This document shows, one piece after another, positions 7,930-15,435 of a DNA stretch of 33,870 nucleotides. A program made the position numbers and the translations under genes. Source of the DNA: Holophagales bacterium UBA5066 (GTDB lineage: Bacteria; Acidobacteriota; Thermoanaerobaculia; UBA5066). The notes beneath the pieces are model-generated. The model saw only the letters and a list, made by a program, of their open reading frames with translations, was not told the origin of the DNA and ran no database searches. The stretch is taken from assembly GCA_002414905.1 (NCBI GenBank), contig DIAY01000051.1, forward strand, positions 1 through 33,870. Reading direction: 5' to 3'. Each line of letters starts with the position of its first letter. The first letter of the stretch is position 1.

Positions 7930-8209
7930 ACCTTCATACCGGGCAAAACCGCTGCCAGAAACGATCCCCGCCTGTGTAATTCATTTCGGACCGCTCGGGA
8001 TACGGCTTTACGCCATCTCTATAGGTCTCGAAATATGCTAAATCTTTGCGGGTCAGTGGTTTGGCGTGGATGCACCTTCCGGAGTGCATTCCGTGCGAAG
8101 TCCGCTCGGAATGCGGCTTTGCCGGGTATTTGACAGGCGAATCCACAGACTTTTGCACAGTCCTTCTGGGAAAGGCGGTAAGCCACACGGATGGAACGTC
8201 TTCTGACCC
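7930..8209. other. Gap of atypical composition, possible small gene or RNA
   Basis: This stretch between the mcm terminator and the tdk stop is visibly richer in A+T than the neighbouring genes. Two small frames look protein-like but I recognise neither. On the minus strand, 7934-8188 (84 codons, GTG start, 21 nt after tdk) ends in NYTGGDRFWQRFCPV. On the plus strand, an open frame from 8025 contains ECIPCEVRSECGF, a C-x2-C-x5-C cluster, and then TDFC; it would run into the 3' end of tdk. There are also two mutually exclusive hairpins: TGCAC/GTGCA (8071-8088) and an 8-bp stem GCATTCCG/CGGAATGC (8086-8093 with 8107-8114). It could be a gene remnant, a small gene or a structured RNA. I cannot decide. 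Confidence 0.4.
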
Positions 8210-8806
8210 TCAAGCCTCTTCTTCGGGGAAGGGAAGGATCCCGTCGACTTCTGGTACACCAGGGTCGAAACAACGCCGGCAACGCGCCTCGTAGAGCCCG
8301 GCCGCTCCGACGACGACCCTCTCCGTGGACGCCACGAGTCGCTGGGTCCGGCTAGCAGGGCCGCCGCAGAGGACGCAGATCGCTCGCGTCTTCACCACCT
8401 CTTCGGCGAGCGCCATGAGTGTCGGCATCGGTTCGAAGGGACGTCCGAGGTAGTCCTGATCGAGGCCGGCGACGACGACCCTCTTGCCGAGGTCGGCGAG
8501 GCGGCTGGCAACCTCGACGATGCCCGCATCGAAGAACTGCGCCTCGTCGATCCCGACGACCTCGGTCCGGTCGTCGGTTCGCGCGAGGACCTCCGCCGAC
8601 GTCGCCACGGCGAGGGCGGTGAGGCGCATCCCGGTGTGCGATACGACCTCCACCTCGGAGAAACGATCGTCCAGCTTCGGCTTGAAGACCTGGACGCGGC
8701 GGCGGGCGATCTTTGCCCGGGTGACGCGGCGGATGAGCTCTTCCGACTTCCCCGAGAACATCGATCCGCAGATCACCTCGATCGAGCCGTTGCCGGGGAG
8801 CGTCAT
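8210..8806 (-). CDS. tdk: Thymidine kinase (type II)
   Basis: The enzyme phosphorylates thymidine to dTMP with ATP in the salvage pathway. The 198-residue length is right for the type II (tetrameric, zinc-containing) family. Visible motifs are the P-loop GSMFSGKS (14-21), the DEAQFF block (87-92) with catalytic Glu88, the GLDQDYLGRPF lasso-side motif, and a zinc site made by Cys144/Cys147 (CVLC) and Cys176/Cys179 (CRRC). ATG 8806 is preceded by a strong AAGGAGGGG. A longer in-frame start at 8983 would add 59 residues antisense-like to nth and was rejected. The ATG overlaps the nth stop as ATGA, so the two genes are translationally coupled. Confidence 0.95.
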   Translation of the reverse strand: MTLPGNGSIEVICGSMFSGKSEELIRRVTRAKIARRRVQVFKPKLDDRFSEVEVVSHTGMRLTALAVATSAEVLARTDDRTEVVGIDEAQFFDAGIVEVASRLADLGKRVVVAGLDQDYLGRPFEPMPTLMALAEEVVKTRAICVLCGGPASRTQRLVASTERVVVGAAGLYEARCRRCFDPGVPEVDGILPFPEEEA

Positions 8807-9513
8807 CGTCCCCTCCTTCTTGTCGTCGTCCGATCCGCGCTTGCCGCGGGCCGGGAATGCCCGGGGTCGGCCACACCGACCTTCGGGCAGGGGTCGGCGA
8901 GGAGGCACGAACCGCAACGCGGCGAACGCGAGGAGCAGATACGCCGGCCGTGGAGGATCAGGGCGTGGCCGGTGAAGACCCACGTCTCGCGCGGGAGGAG
9001 GCTGCTCAGGTCGCTCTCCACCTTTACCGGATCGGCGTGTCGCGACCAGCCGAGCCGGCGTGCGACGCGGCCGACGTGCGTATCGACGACGACGCCGTCG
9101 GGAGTTCCCCAGGCGTTACCCAGGACGACGTTCGCGGTCTTCCGGCCGACGCCGGGGAGCGCGTGAAGAGCCTCCATCGTTCCTGGGACGCGGCCGCCGT
9201 GCACCTCGACAATCTTCCGGCAGGCACCGCGGATGGATCGCGCCTTGGCGTTGAAGAAGCCGGTCGACCGGATCAGCTCCTCGAGCTCGGACCCCGCGAC
9301 GGCCATCGCGGCGGGCGTCGGGAACCGGCGGAAGAGCTCCGGCGTGACCCCGTTCACCCGAGCGTCCGTGCACTGGGCGGAGAGGATCGTCGCGATCAGG
9401 AGCTGGAACGCGTCGGCGTGGTCGAGCGAGCAGTCGGCCCCGGGGTATCCCCTGCGCAAGCGCTCAAGGACTTCGGCGGCGGGCGCGGGACGCGGCTTCG
9501 AGCGGGTGGGCAT
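8803..9513 (-). CDS. nth: Endonuclease III (DNA glycosylase/AP lyase)
   Basis: This base-excision repair enzyme removes oxidised pyrimidines and cleaves the AP site. The 236 residues hold the helix-hairpin-helix LPGVGRKTANVVLG with catalytic Lys125, the VDTHVGRV strand with Asp144, and the 4Fe-4S ligands Cys193-x6-Cys200-x2-Cys203-x5-Cys209, the exact family spacing. A short Arg/Ser-rich tail extends beyond the cluster. The start is ATG 9513. No Shine-Dalgarno is seen, but TATCCT (9528-9523) lies 9 nt upstream, which suggests a near-leaderless mRNA. The frame stays open to 10845, but the upstream part is antisense to the 5'-nucleotidase gene. It forms an operon with tdk through a 4-nt overlap. 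Confidence 0.95.
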   Translation of the reverse strand: MPTRSKPRPAPAAEVLERLRRGYPGADCSLDHADAFQLLIATILSAQCTDARVNGVTPELFRRFPTPAAMAVAGSELEELIRSTGFFNAKARSIRGACRKIVEVHGGRVPGTMEALHALPGVGRKTANVVLGNAWGTPDGVVVDTHVGRVARRLGWSRHADPVKVESDLSSLLPRETWVFTGHALILHGRRICSSRSPRCGSCLLADPCPKVGVADPGHSRPAASADRTTTRRRGR

Positions 9514-9522
9514 GGCGGGCGG

Positions 9523-9528
9523 AGGATA
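9523..9528 (-). promoter_or_regulatory. -10-like hexamer TATCCT for nth-tdk
   Basis: Read on the minus strand, TATCCT fits the TANNNT pattern and lies 9 nt before the nth ATG (9513). No Shine-Dalgarno occurs in the interval, so transcription would begin almost at the start codon. Confidence 0.4.
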
Positions 9529-9591
9529 CCGCCGAGCGGACGGGGCGGGCTGCTTGATTCCCGCCGGGCGCGATGGAAGACTGCTCGGCAC

Positions 9592-11274
9592 GTGAGACTC
9601 ACCCGTCTTCTCTTCGTCCTGTCCATATTCGTCGCCGCCCCTGCCGGCGCCGTCGATCGTGTCTCCATCACCATCCTGCACACCTCGGACCTCCACGCGA
9701 ACATTCTTCCCTGGGACTACGCGCGCGGAGTGGAGGCCGACTGGGGGCTCGCCCGGGTGGCGATGAGGATCCGGCAGATCAGCGAGTCGGCGCCGAACGT
9801 CCTCCTCCTCGACAGCGGGGACACGATTCAGGGGGTACCCACCGCCTGGCTCGAGGCGCGTCGTCCCTTGGGCGGTCCGCATTTCATGTCGGCGGCCATG
9901 AGCGCCCTGGCGTACGACGCAATGGCGGTGGGCAACCACGAGTTCAACTTCGGGATGAACGTCCTGCGTCGTGCGCAGAAGGACTCCTCGTTTCCCTGGC
10001 TCTCCGCGAATACGCGGAACGAAGCGGACGGCAGCGCGGCCTTCCCGGAATACTTCGTGAAGGAGCTCGGCGGTATCCGCGTCGGTGTCCTCGGCCTGAC
10101 GACGCCGAACATCCCGGGCTGGGAGCCGCTCGCGAACCGGCCGGGCCTGAAGTGGGAGGACCCCGTGGAAACGGCCCGACGCCTCGTTCCCCGCCTGCGC
10201 GGCAAGGAGCGTTGCGACGTCGTCGTCGTCCTCATACACAGCGGCCTCGAGGTCGACGCGGCGACGGGTGAACCGAACGGGACCCAGCATGAGAACCGGG
10301 TCGCCGCGCTCGCACGGGACGTGCCGGGAATCGACCTCATCCTCCCGGGCCACACCCATCGCAAGCTCCCGATGACCCGCATCCACGGCGTGCCGGTCGC
10401 GCAGCCGGGCCGCTGGGGCGAGGTCCTCTCTCGCGTCGACCTCGTCGTCGAGCGGTCCGGAGGGAAGGCCCGGGTCGTCGAGGCGAGCGGCACGCTCCTG
10501 CCCTCCGACTCCTCCGTCGCGATCGACCCCGAGGTGGCCGCGATCGCCCGCGCTCCGCACGAGCGGGCTCTCGCCTACCTGAACGAGGCGCTCGCGACCG
10601 CATCGGGTCCGTTCCCGGGGGGACGCGCCCGCCTCGAGGACAGCGCGCTTCTCGACCTGATCAACGAGACGCAGCTCGCGGCCACGGGCGCGGACCTCTC
10701 GCTCACTTCCCTCCTGCCGTTCCGTTTCGACGGATGGGAGAAGGGACCGGTCACCGTGAGGCAGGTCTACGCCCTCTACCCGTACGAGAACCAGATCGTC
10801 GTCCTCGAGATCGACGGGACCCGGCTGAAAGCGGTCCTGGAGCACGCCGCCAGCTACTACGGGAAAACAGAATGGCAGGACGGACGGCTCGTCATCACGC
10901 CCCGGGCCGGGATGACGCCCTACAACTTCGACGTCCTGCAGGGAGCGTCCTACCGCATCGACCCGACAGCCCCGGTCGGCAGCCGGGTCCGGGAGCTCCG
11001 GTTCAAGGGCCGGGACGTGCGGGATGACGACGTCTTCAGCCTGGCCGTCAACAGCTACCGCGCCCAGGGCTCGGGAGGGTACGTGGCGCTGAGGGGGGCG
11101 AAACTGCTCCGGACCTACAACGACGAGATCCGTGAGCTGCTCGTCGAAAGGCTGAGGACGGCCGGGACGATCCAGCCCCTGACGGATCGGAACTGGTTCC
11201 TCGCTCCCGAGACGACCTGGGCGCCCGTTCCGCCCGCGGTCGCTGTCCCCGCAGCTGCGCCAGCCATCCGATAG
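9592..11274 (+). CDS. Secreted 5'-nucleotidase / UshA-family metallophosphoesterase
   Basis: The 560-residue product has a signal peptide (VRLTRLLFVLSIFVAAPAGA) and the two-domain layout of bacterial 5'-nucleotidases, which hydrolyse extracellular nucleotides to nucleosides. Metallophosphoesterase motifs appear in order: SDLH (32-35), GDTIQG (76-81), GNHEFNFG (114-121), an IHSG block near 214 and GHTHRKL near 253. The C-terminal domain contains PYNFDVLQGASYRID and VNSYRAQGSGGY, typical of the substrate-binding domain. GTG 9592 was chosen because it directly precedes the signal peptide; upstream in-frame sequence is antisense to nth. GGAAG (9575-9579) is a distant, weak ribosome site. No lipobox is seen. 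It is divergent from nth. The exact substrate (nucleotide, 2',3'-cyclic nucleotide or UDP-sugar) cannot be told from sequence. Confidence 0.88.
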   Translation: MRLTRLLFVLSIFVAAPAGAVDRVSITILHTSDLHANILPWDYARGVEADWGLARVAMRIRQISESAPNVLLLDSGDTIQGVPTAWLEARRPLGGPHFMSAAMSALAYDAMAVGNHEFNFGMNVLRRAQKDSSFPWLSANTRNEADGSAAFPEYFVKELGGIRVGVLGLTTPNIPGWEPLANRPGLKWEDPVETARRLVPRLRGKERCDVVVVLIHSGLEVDAATGEPNGTQHENRVAALARDVPGIDLILPGHTHRKLPMTRIHGVPVAQPGRWGEVLSRVDLVVERSGGKARVVEASGTLLPSDSSVAIDPEVAAIARAPHERALAYLNEALATASGPFPGGRARLEDSALLDLINETQLAATGADLSLTSLLPFRFDGWEKGPVTVRQVYALYPYENQIVVLEIDGTRLKAVLEHAASYYGKTEWQDGRLVITPRAGMTPYNFDVLQGASYRIDPTAPVGSRVRELRFKGRDVRDDDVFSLAVNSYRAQGSGGYVALRGAKLLRTYNDEIRELLVERLRTAGTIQPLTDRNWFLAPETTWAPVPPAVAVPAAAPAIR

Positions 11275-11298
11275 GCCGCCGCCGGGCGATTGCGAGAA

Positions 11299-11322
11299 AG
11301 CCCCCTCCGGAAGGAGGGGGCT
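11299..11322. terminator. Bidirectional terminator after the 5'-nucleotidase gene
   Basis: A 10-bp perfect stem AGCCCCCTCC / GGAGGGGGCT with a GGAA tetraloop is followed on the plus strand by CTTT and preceded by GAGAA on the other side. It lies between convergent stops (11274 and 11357), so it can serve both genes. Confidence 0.8.
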
Positions 11323-11356
11323 CTTTCACGCACGGGTGCGCCGGGCGACTCCGCGC

Positions 11357-14008
11357 TCAGCTCGACGGGACGACATACGGAACGATGGCGTCCGCGTCCC
11401 CGGTCTTCCTGTCCTGCCTCACGAGCGTCGCGAACACCGGTTGCGAGCCTTCGGCCGGCACCACCTCCAGGCGTCCGACCAGAGTGCCGAAACCCGCGAC
11501 GGTGTAGAAGGCGGAGGGGATCCGGACGACTTCCTTGGGCCCGACGACCAGGGGGAGGGGCGTTCCGGCCGCGACCCCTTCGGCGTCGAAGGCCCGGACG
11601 GTCACGGTCGCCGGACCGTCGGTCGGGTTCGTGAGCTGGAGCTCGGATTCCATGACGTCCCAGCCCGCATCCGCAGCCTGGATGAAAACCCCGCGGAAGC
11701 CAGCTGCGGGCGCGGAATCGCCGAGCAGGCCGGGGAGGCCGTAACCGTGACGGCCGCCGCCGGCATCCTGGGCCGTCACACTGGCAAACGCGAAGACGGG
11801 CGGGTCGGAGACGATGTCCATGCTTCCCGCGACGCCTGTGAGACCGAAGGTGTCCTTCACGACGTCAGCCAGGGTCACGACTTTTCCCGCCGGGACCGAG
11901 AGCGTCACGGAAGGGGCCGGCCCGGCGAGCGGGCTCTGCGGTGCGAAGCGTGCTACGCGGAAGGTGACGGTGACGGTGGAATCGGCCGTGGCCGCGTTGA
12001 AGAGCTGTAGGTCGGTCTTCGAGCTCGCACCGAGCGTCCCTCCGCCCCGTTCGGCACCGAGAATCCACTGGAACTGCGCCGTCCTCCCGGGACCGAAAAA
12101 CGGCAGGTCGACCGGATCGCCGGAGACCGAATCGATGGCCGTGCCGAAAGGAAGAACCTTCCCCGTCGTCACGCTGAAAACGATGCGGGCGGACGGGGAG
12201 GGCGGAATACCGAACGTGTCGAAGATCGTCGAGCCCTGCACGTGATAGCCCGCGGGCCAGTCGTAGGCGAAGGGGCCTCCGACGAGCGCTCCCTCTGCGT
12301 TGACGATCGAGACGGTTCCCTTACCTCCCTCGACGACGAGGAATCCGGCGTTCGTCCGCTGGTTCCCGGCGTCGTGAGGCGTGAGCACGAAGCCGGTTTC
12401 TCCCGCGCCGATGGCCTGACCGCCCCTGATGGAGTTCCGTGCGAACCCGTAGGTCCCGCCGTCCTCGCGGGTCCTGTAGACGCGGATCCACGAGTAGAAA
12501 TCGGCGAACTTCGTCGCGGTGGCACCCGAGTTGTATCGGAGCGCCCCCGACGTGTCCGTGCCCCCCATGACGGTCCCGATCGGGTCATCCTGGGAGACGA
12601 GCTTCCCCGCGCCGACAGTGAGGGTGGTCGTAGGCGAGAGGCCGATGATCCAGTCGGTCGGCAGCAGCCGCATGGTGACCGTTGCGTCGACGGTGGCCCC
12701 TGCCGTGTCCGCCGTCCCGCGGTTCCAGGCGACGGTCTGTGTCGCCCAGCGGTTTCCGTCTCTCCCGCCGATTGAGGCCGCAGCCGGGAAGAGCTGGTCG
12801 TCCTGTGAGACAGGGAGAGGGGGCAGGACCTCGACGATCTGGCCCGGGCCGCCGACGAGAAAGCGCTTTCTCGTTTCGTCGATGACGAGCGCGTAGGCCG
12901 CGCCGCCGACGGCAGGGTAGCGGGCGAGGCCAGGGGTGCCCGCCCCCTCGACGGTGGAGGGGCTGCCGGGGGTGACATCCAGCTCGACGGCCACGAGGGT
13001 CGTCTTCACCGGCGGAACGGTCTCGGTCGTGGTCGTAAGGGTGATCTCGACCGCCTCGAGCGTCTTCGTCTCCGCCGGCGTCACGCCGCGCGGGTCGAAG
13101 ACGCCCACCTCGCCCCCCTGCTGCTCGGTGTAGGCGATCCGGTCCTTATAGACCTTCATGTCGAACGGCAGGACGAAGACTCCGACGCTGAAGGTCCTGA
13201 GCTCGGCGGTTGCCGGGTCGAAACGAGCCAGCTGCGCGGCGTTGTAGAGGGAAATCCAGATTGCGCCGTCAGGACCCCGGATGATCTTCGAGGGCTGGGA
13301 GTACAGGTCGGGCAGGGTCCAGCGCGTGGCCGTCGAGCCGTCCGGAGCGAACCTGAGGAGGCTTCCGCGGAGGAAGTCCGCGCTCCAGATCGAGCCGTCG
13401 GAGTCCAGGAGCGGATAGGTGAGGCTGTAGATCGGCTTGTCCGTGTCGGTCGAGCGCCGGTAGACGAAGGTGCCGGTCGCCGGGTCGAAGCTCGTGAGCG
13501 TGCCGTTCGTTTCCGGAATCCAGAGCGTCCCGTCAGCTTTCTTCACGAAAGCGGTCGGCCGCCGCGCCGAGTCAGGCCACTCCGTGAGCACGGCGGTGGC
13601 GGGGTCGAACCGGGAGACCTTGAAGCCGCCGAGCTGGGCGACCCAGAAAGTCCCGTCGGCCTCCTTCAGGAGGTGGCTCGGCGCCGCGTCGCGCGGCATC
13701 GTCCACTTCTTCACCTTCTTCTCGTCCGCGGAGATCCGGGCGAGGACGTTCTCCATCGCCGAAGCGGTCCAGATGGTGCCGTCGGCCTCGAGGATCATGT
13801 TGGAGGCGTCGTAGCGGCCACCGTCCGGGATTCCGATGCTGCCGACGGAGGCAGGGAGCGGGATCGCCGGGGTGAGGGGCGGGGTGGGCGTCGCAGTCGG
13901 CGTCGGGGTTGGCGTCGGGGTTGGCGTCTGGGCCAGAAGCGTCCCGGGGAACGTGGCCGTGGCGACGGCGAGCGCGGCAAGCCGGAGGAATCGTGTCACG
14001 CGGCGCAT
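11357..14008 (-). CDS. Large secreted beta-propeller (Vgb/NHL-like) protein
   Basis: The product is 883 residues from ATG 14008, or 880 from GTG 13999. It has a signal peptide (RFLRLAALAVATATFPGTLLAQ), then a Thr-Pro linker (TPTPTPTPTPTATPTP), then six or so propeller-like repeats of the form DGTIW / DGTFWVAQ / DGTLWIPE / DGSIWSAD / DGAIWISL followed by RFDPATA. These resemble virginiamycin B lyase-like or NHL propellers. The C-terminal 450 residues are beta-rich and look like Ig-type modules (for example TVTVRAFDAEG, LVVGPKEVVRIPS). Lyase activity is not supported; this looks like a surface or periplasmic binding protein. GTG 13999 deserves preference if the TAGAAT hexamer 7 nt upstream of it is the promoter, because that hexamer overlaps ATG 14008. 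It converges on the 5'-nucleotidase gene. Confidence 0.75.
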   Translation of the reverse strand: MRRVTRFLRLAALAVATATFPGTLLAQTPTPTPTPTPTATPTPPLTPAIPLPASVGSIGIPDGGRYDASNMILEADGTIWTASAMENVLARISADEKKVKKWTMPRDAAPSHLLKEADGTFWVAQLGGFKVSRFDPATAVLTEWPDSARRPTAFVKKADGTLWIPETNGTLTSFDPATGTFVYRRSTDTDKPIYSLTYPLLDSDGSIWSADFLRGSLLRFAPDGSTATRWTLPDLYSQPSKIIRGPDGAIWISLYNAAQLARFDPATAELRTFSVGVFVLPFDMKVYKDRIAYTEQQGGEVGVFDPRGVTPAETKTLEAVEITLTTTTETVPPVKTTLVAVELDVTPGSPSTVEGAGTPGLARYPAVGGAAYALVIDETRKRFLVGGPGQIVEVLPPLPVSQDDQLFPAAASIGGRDGNRWATQTVAWNRGTADTAGATVDATVTMRLLPTDWIIGLSPTTTLTVGAGKLVSQDDPIGTVMGGTDTSGALRYNSGATATKFADFYSWIRVYRTREDGGTYGFARNSIRGGQAIGAGETGFVLTPHDAGNQRTNAGFLVVEGGKGTVSIVNAEGALVGGPFAYDWPAGYHVQGSTIFDTFGIPPSPSARIVFSVTTGKVLPFGTAIDSVSGDPVDLPFFGPGRTAQFQWILGAERGGGTLGASSKTDLQLFNAATADSTVTVTFRVARFAPQSPLAGPAPSVTLSVPAGKVVTLADVVKDTFGLTGVAGSMDIVSDPPVFAFASVTAQDAGGGRHGYGLPGLLGDSAPAAGFRGVFIQAADAGWDVMESELQLTNPTDGPATVTVRAFDAEGVAAGTPLPLVVGPKEVVRIPSAFYTVAGFGTLVGRLEVVPAEGSQPVFATLVRQDRKTGDADAIVPYVVPSS
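13899..13934. repeat. 12-bp tandem repeat coding for the Thr-Pro linker
   Basis: Three tandem 12-bp units occur: GGCGTCGGGGTT at 13899-13910 and 13911-13922, then a diverged copy at 13923-13934. They encode, on the minus strand, part of the Thr-Pro linker just after the signal peptide. The unit length is a multiple of three, so copy-number change would alter linker length without a frameshift. Confidence 0.7.
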
Positions 14009-14012
14009 TCTA
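14007..14012 (-). promoter_or_regulatory. -10-like hexamer TAGAAT for the propeller gene
   Basis: TAGAAT on the minus strand matches 5 of 6 of the -10 consensus and overlaps the annotated ATG at 14008. Seven nt further on is an in-frame GTG (13999-13997), the same spacing seen before the mcm ATG. This suggests a leaderless mRNA starting at that GTG. Confidence 0.45.
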
Positions 14013-14054
14013 ACGGCAGGGATGCACGATCCGTTCCCACGTACCGACGGGCCT

Positions 14055-15161
14055 ATGATGGCCACCGTGACGCCCGCCGCGACGGCCCGTGAGCGGCTCG
14101 CCGCCCTGACGGCGAAGGGTTCGCTCGTCCGCGAGGAGGGGGACAGGCTCCGCTGCCTCGCCTGCGGGCACCGCTGTCTCGTCGGCGAAGGGAAGGAAGG
14201 GGTCTGCCGCGTCCGTTTCGTCCGTGACGGAGAGCTCCGGGTGCCTTGGGGGTACGTCGCTTCGATTGCCGCCGACCCGATCGAGAAGAAGCCGTTCTTT
14301 CACGTCCGCCCGGGTGCGACCGCACTGTCTTTCGGGATGCTCGGGTGCGATTACAAGTGTCCCTTCTGCCAGAACTGGGAGATCAGTCAGACAGGGCGCG
14401 ACCCGGATGCCGACGCTTTTGCAAGCCCCCGTCCTGCGACTCCAGAGGGGATCGTGGCCACCGCCCTGGCCGAAGGGGCCTCGATGGTGACCTCCACCTA
14501 CAACGAGCCGCTCATCACGGCCGAGTGGTCGGGGGCGGTCTTCGCCGAGGCGCACCGTGCCGGGTTGCTGACGAGCTTCGTCTCGAACGGGAACGCGACG
14601 ACCGAGGTGCTCGATTTCCTCCGGCCCCTCGTGGACGCCTTCAAGGTCGATCTCAAGGGGATGAGCGAGGAAGGCTACCGGAGGGTCGGGGGACGGCTCT
14701 CCGTCGTCCTCGAGGCGCTGTCGGGTCTCGTGGAGAGAGAGTTCTGGGTCGAGGTCGTGACGCTCGTCGTCCCCGGTCACAACGATTCCGACGAGGAGTT
14801 GCGGGACGCGGCCCGCTTCCTCCGCGCGCTGTCTCCCGACCTGCCCTGGCACGTCACGGCGTTCCACCCCGACTACCGGATGAACGGCACGCTCCCGACT
14901 CCCCTGCCCACGCTCTTGAGGGCGGCGGATATCGGCCGGGAGGAAGGCCTCCGGTACGTCTACACCGGAAACCTGCCGGGACCGGCCGACAGCGGCGGCG
15001 AGACGACGTGCTGTCCGGCGTGCCGCGAGATCCTCGTCGAGAGGCGGGGTTTCAGGGTCCTGCGGTGCCGGATCGGCGCGGACGGCGCCTGCCCGGCGTG
15101 TCACGCTCCGATTCCCGGTCTCTGGGGTCCGGGAATCAAGAACCTGCCCGAGCGCCCCTGA
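14055..15161 (+). CDS. amrS: AmmeMemoRadiSam-type radical SAM enzyme (AmrS-like)
   Basis: The 368-residue protein has the radical SAM cluster motif CDYKCPFC (Cys98, Cys102, Cys105), an N-terminal Cys set (CLACGHRC and VCRVR, Cys34/37/41/51), and a C-terminal pair of CPxC motifs (CCPACREI, CPACHAPIPGLWG). The overall order, with the PIEKKPFFH block and FHPDYRM, matches the radical SAM member of the AmmeMemoRadiSam set, which resembles pyruvate formate-lyase activating enzymes. Its partners in other genomes are Memo and AMMECR1 proteins, neither of which is in the window; the reaction is unknown to me. Starts at 14022, 14055 and 14058 are all possible. None has a clear ribosome site, and 14055 gives the length nearest the family. 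Confidence 0.85.
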   Translation: MMATVTPAATARERLAALTAKGSLVREEGDRLRCLACGHRCLVGEGKEGVCRVRFVRDGELRVPWGYVASIAADPIEKKPFFHVRPGATALSFGMLGCDYKCPFCQNWEISQTGRDPDADAFASPRPATPEGIVATALAEGASMVTSTYNEPLITAEWSGAVFAEAHRAGLLTSFVSNGNATTEVLDFLRPLVDAFKVDLKGMSEEGYRRVGGRLSVVLEALSGLVEREFWVEVVTLVVPGHNDSDEELRDAARFLRALSPDLPWHVTAFHPDYRMNGTLPTPLPTLLRAADIGREEGLRYVYTGNLPGPADSGGETTCCPACREILVERRGFRVLRCRIGADGACPACHAPIPGLWGPGIKNLPERP

Positions 15162-15202
15162 ACCCTCGCCGCACCCCGGAACGCTTCCAGGGAAACGCCG
15201 AA

Positions 15203-15232
15203 TTGACGGCGGATTCCATTCGGGCTTAGCAT
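15203..15232 (+). promoter_or_regulatory. Sigma70-type promoter for rho
   Basis: TTGACG (15203-15208, 5 of 6 to the -35 consensus), an 18-nt spacer and TAGCAT (15227-15232). This is the only promoter in the window with both boxes convincing. Transcription would start near 15239, giving a leader of about 200 nt before the rho TTG. Confidence 0.65.
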
Positions 15233-15238
15233 GCAGGT

Positions 15239-15435
15239 CGTCTGGTCCGGCGCGACGCAGTCCCGCAGTGGCGGGGTTTGCGAACGGGGCGTCGGGCGAG
15301 GGAGGCGCGAGGATCACGACCCGCCCTCCCCCTCGGACCTGAAATGGCATGGAGCCGTTCGCCTGGGCCACGGTGCCTGCGTGGGCGACCCACAGGAATC
15401 GGAGCGGCCGGGGATGGCCCGTTCCGGAGGACAGA
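15239..15435 (+). promoter_or_regulatory. Long rho 5' leader
   Basis: About 197 nt lie between the predicted start site and the rho start codon, in a window where other leaders are absent or very short. In other bacteria rho is autoregulated by attenuation in a long leader, so the same is a reasonable inference here. A bulged hairpin, GTGGG-CGA-CCCAC, is visible in the middle part. No convincing small leader gene is seen. Confidence 0.4.

Noticed and set aside
8803..10845. Single 680-codon minus-strand frame containing nth
   Set aside because: The part above 9513 is antisense to the 5'-nucleotidase gene and resembles no protein; nth is complete from ATG 9513.
13899..13934. Possible CRISPR or regulatory repeat
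   Set aside because: The 12-bp units are contiguous, in frame and encode a Thr-Pro linker.
15349..15435. Upstream ATG start for rho
   Set aside because: It adds 29 residues unlike any Rho, and TTG 15436 has an ideal Shine-Dalgarno.
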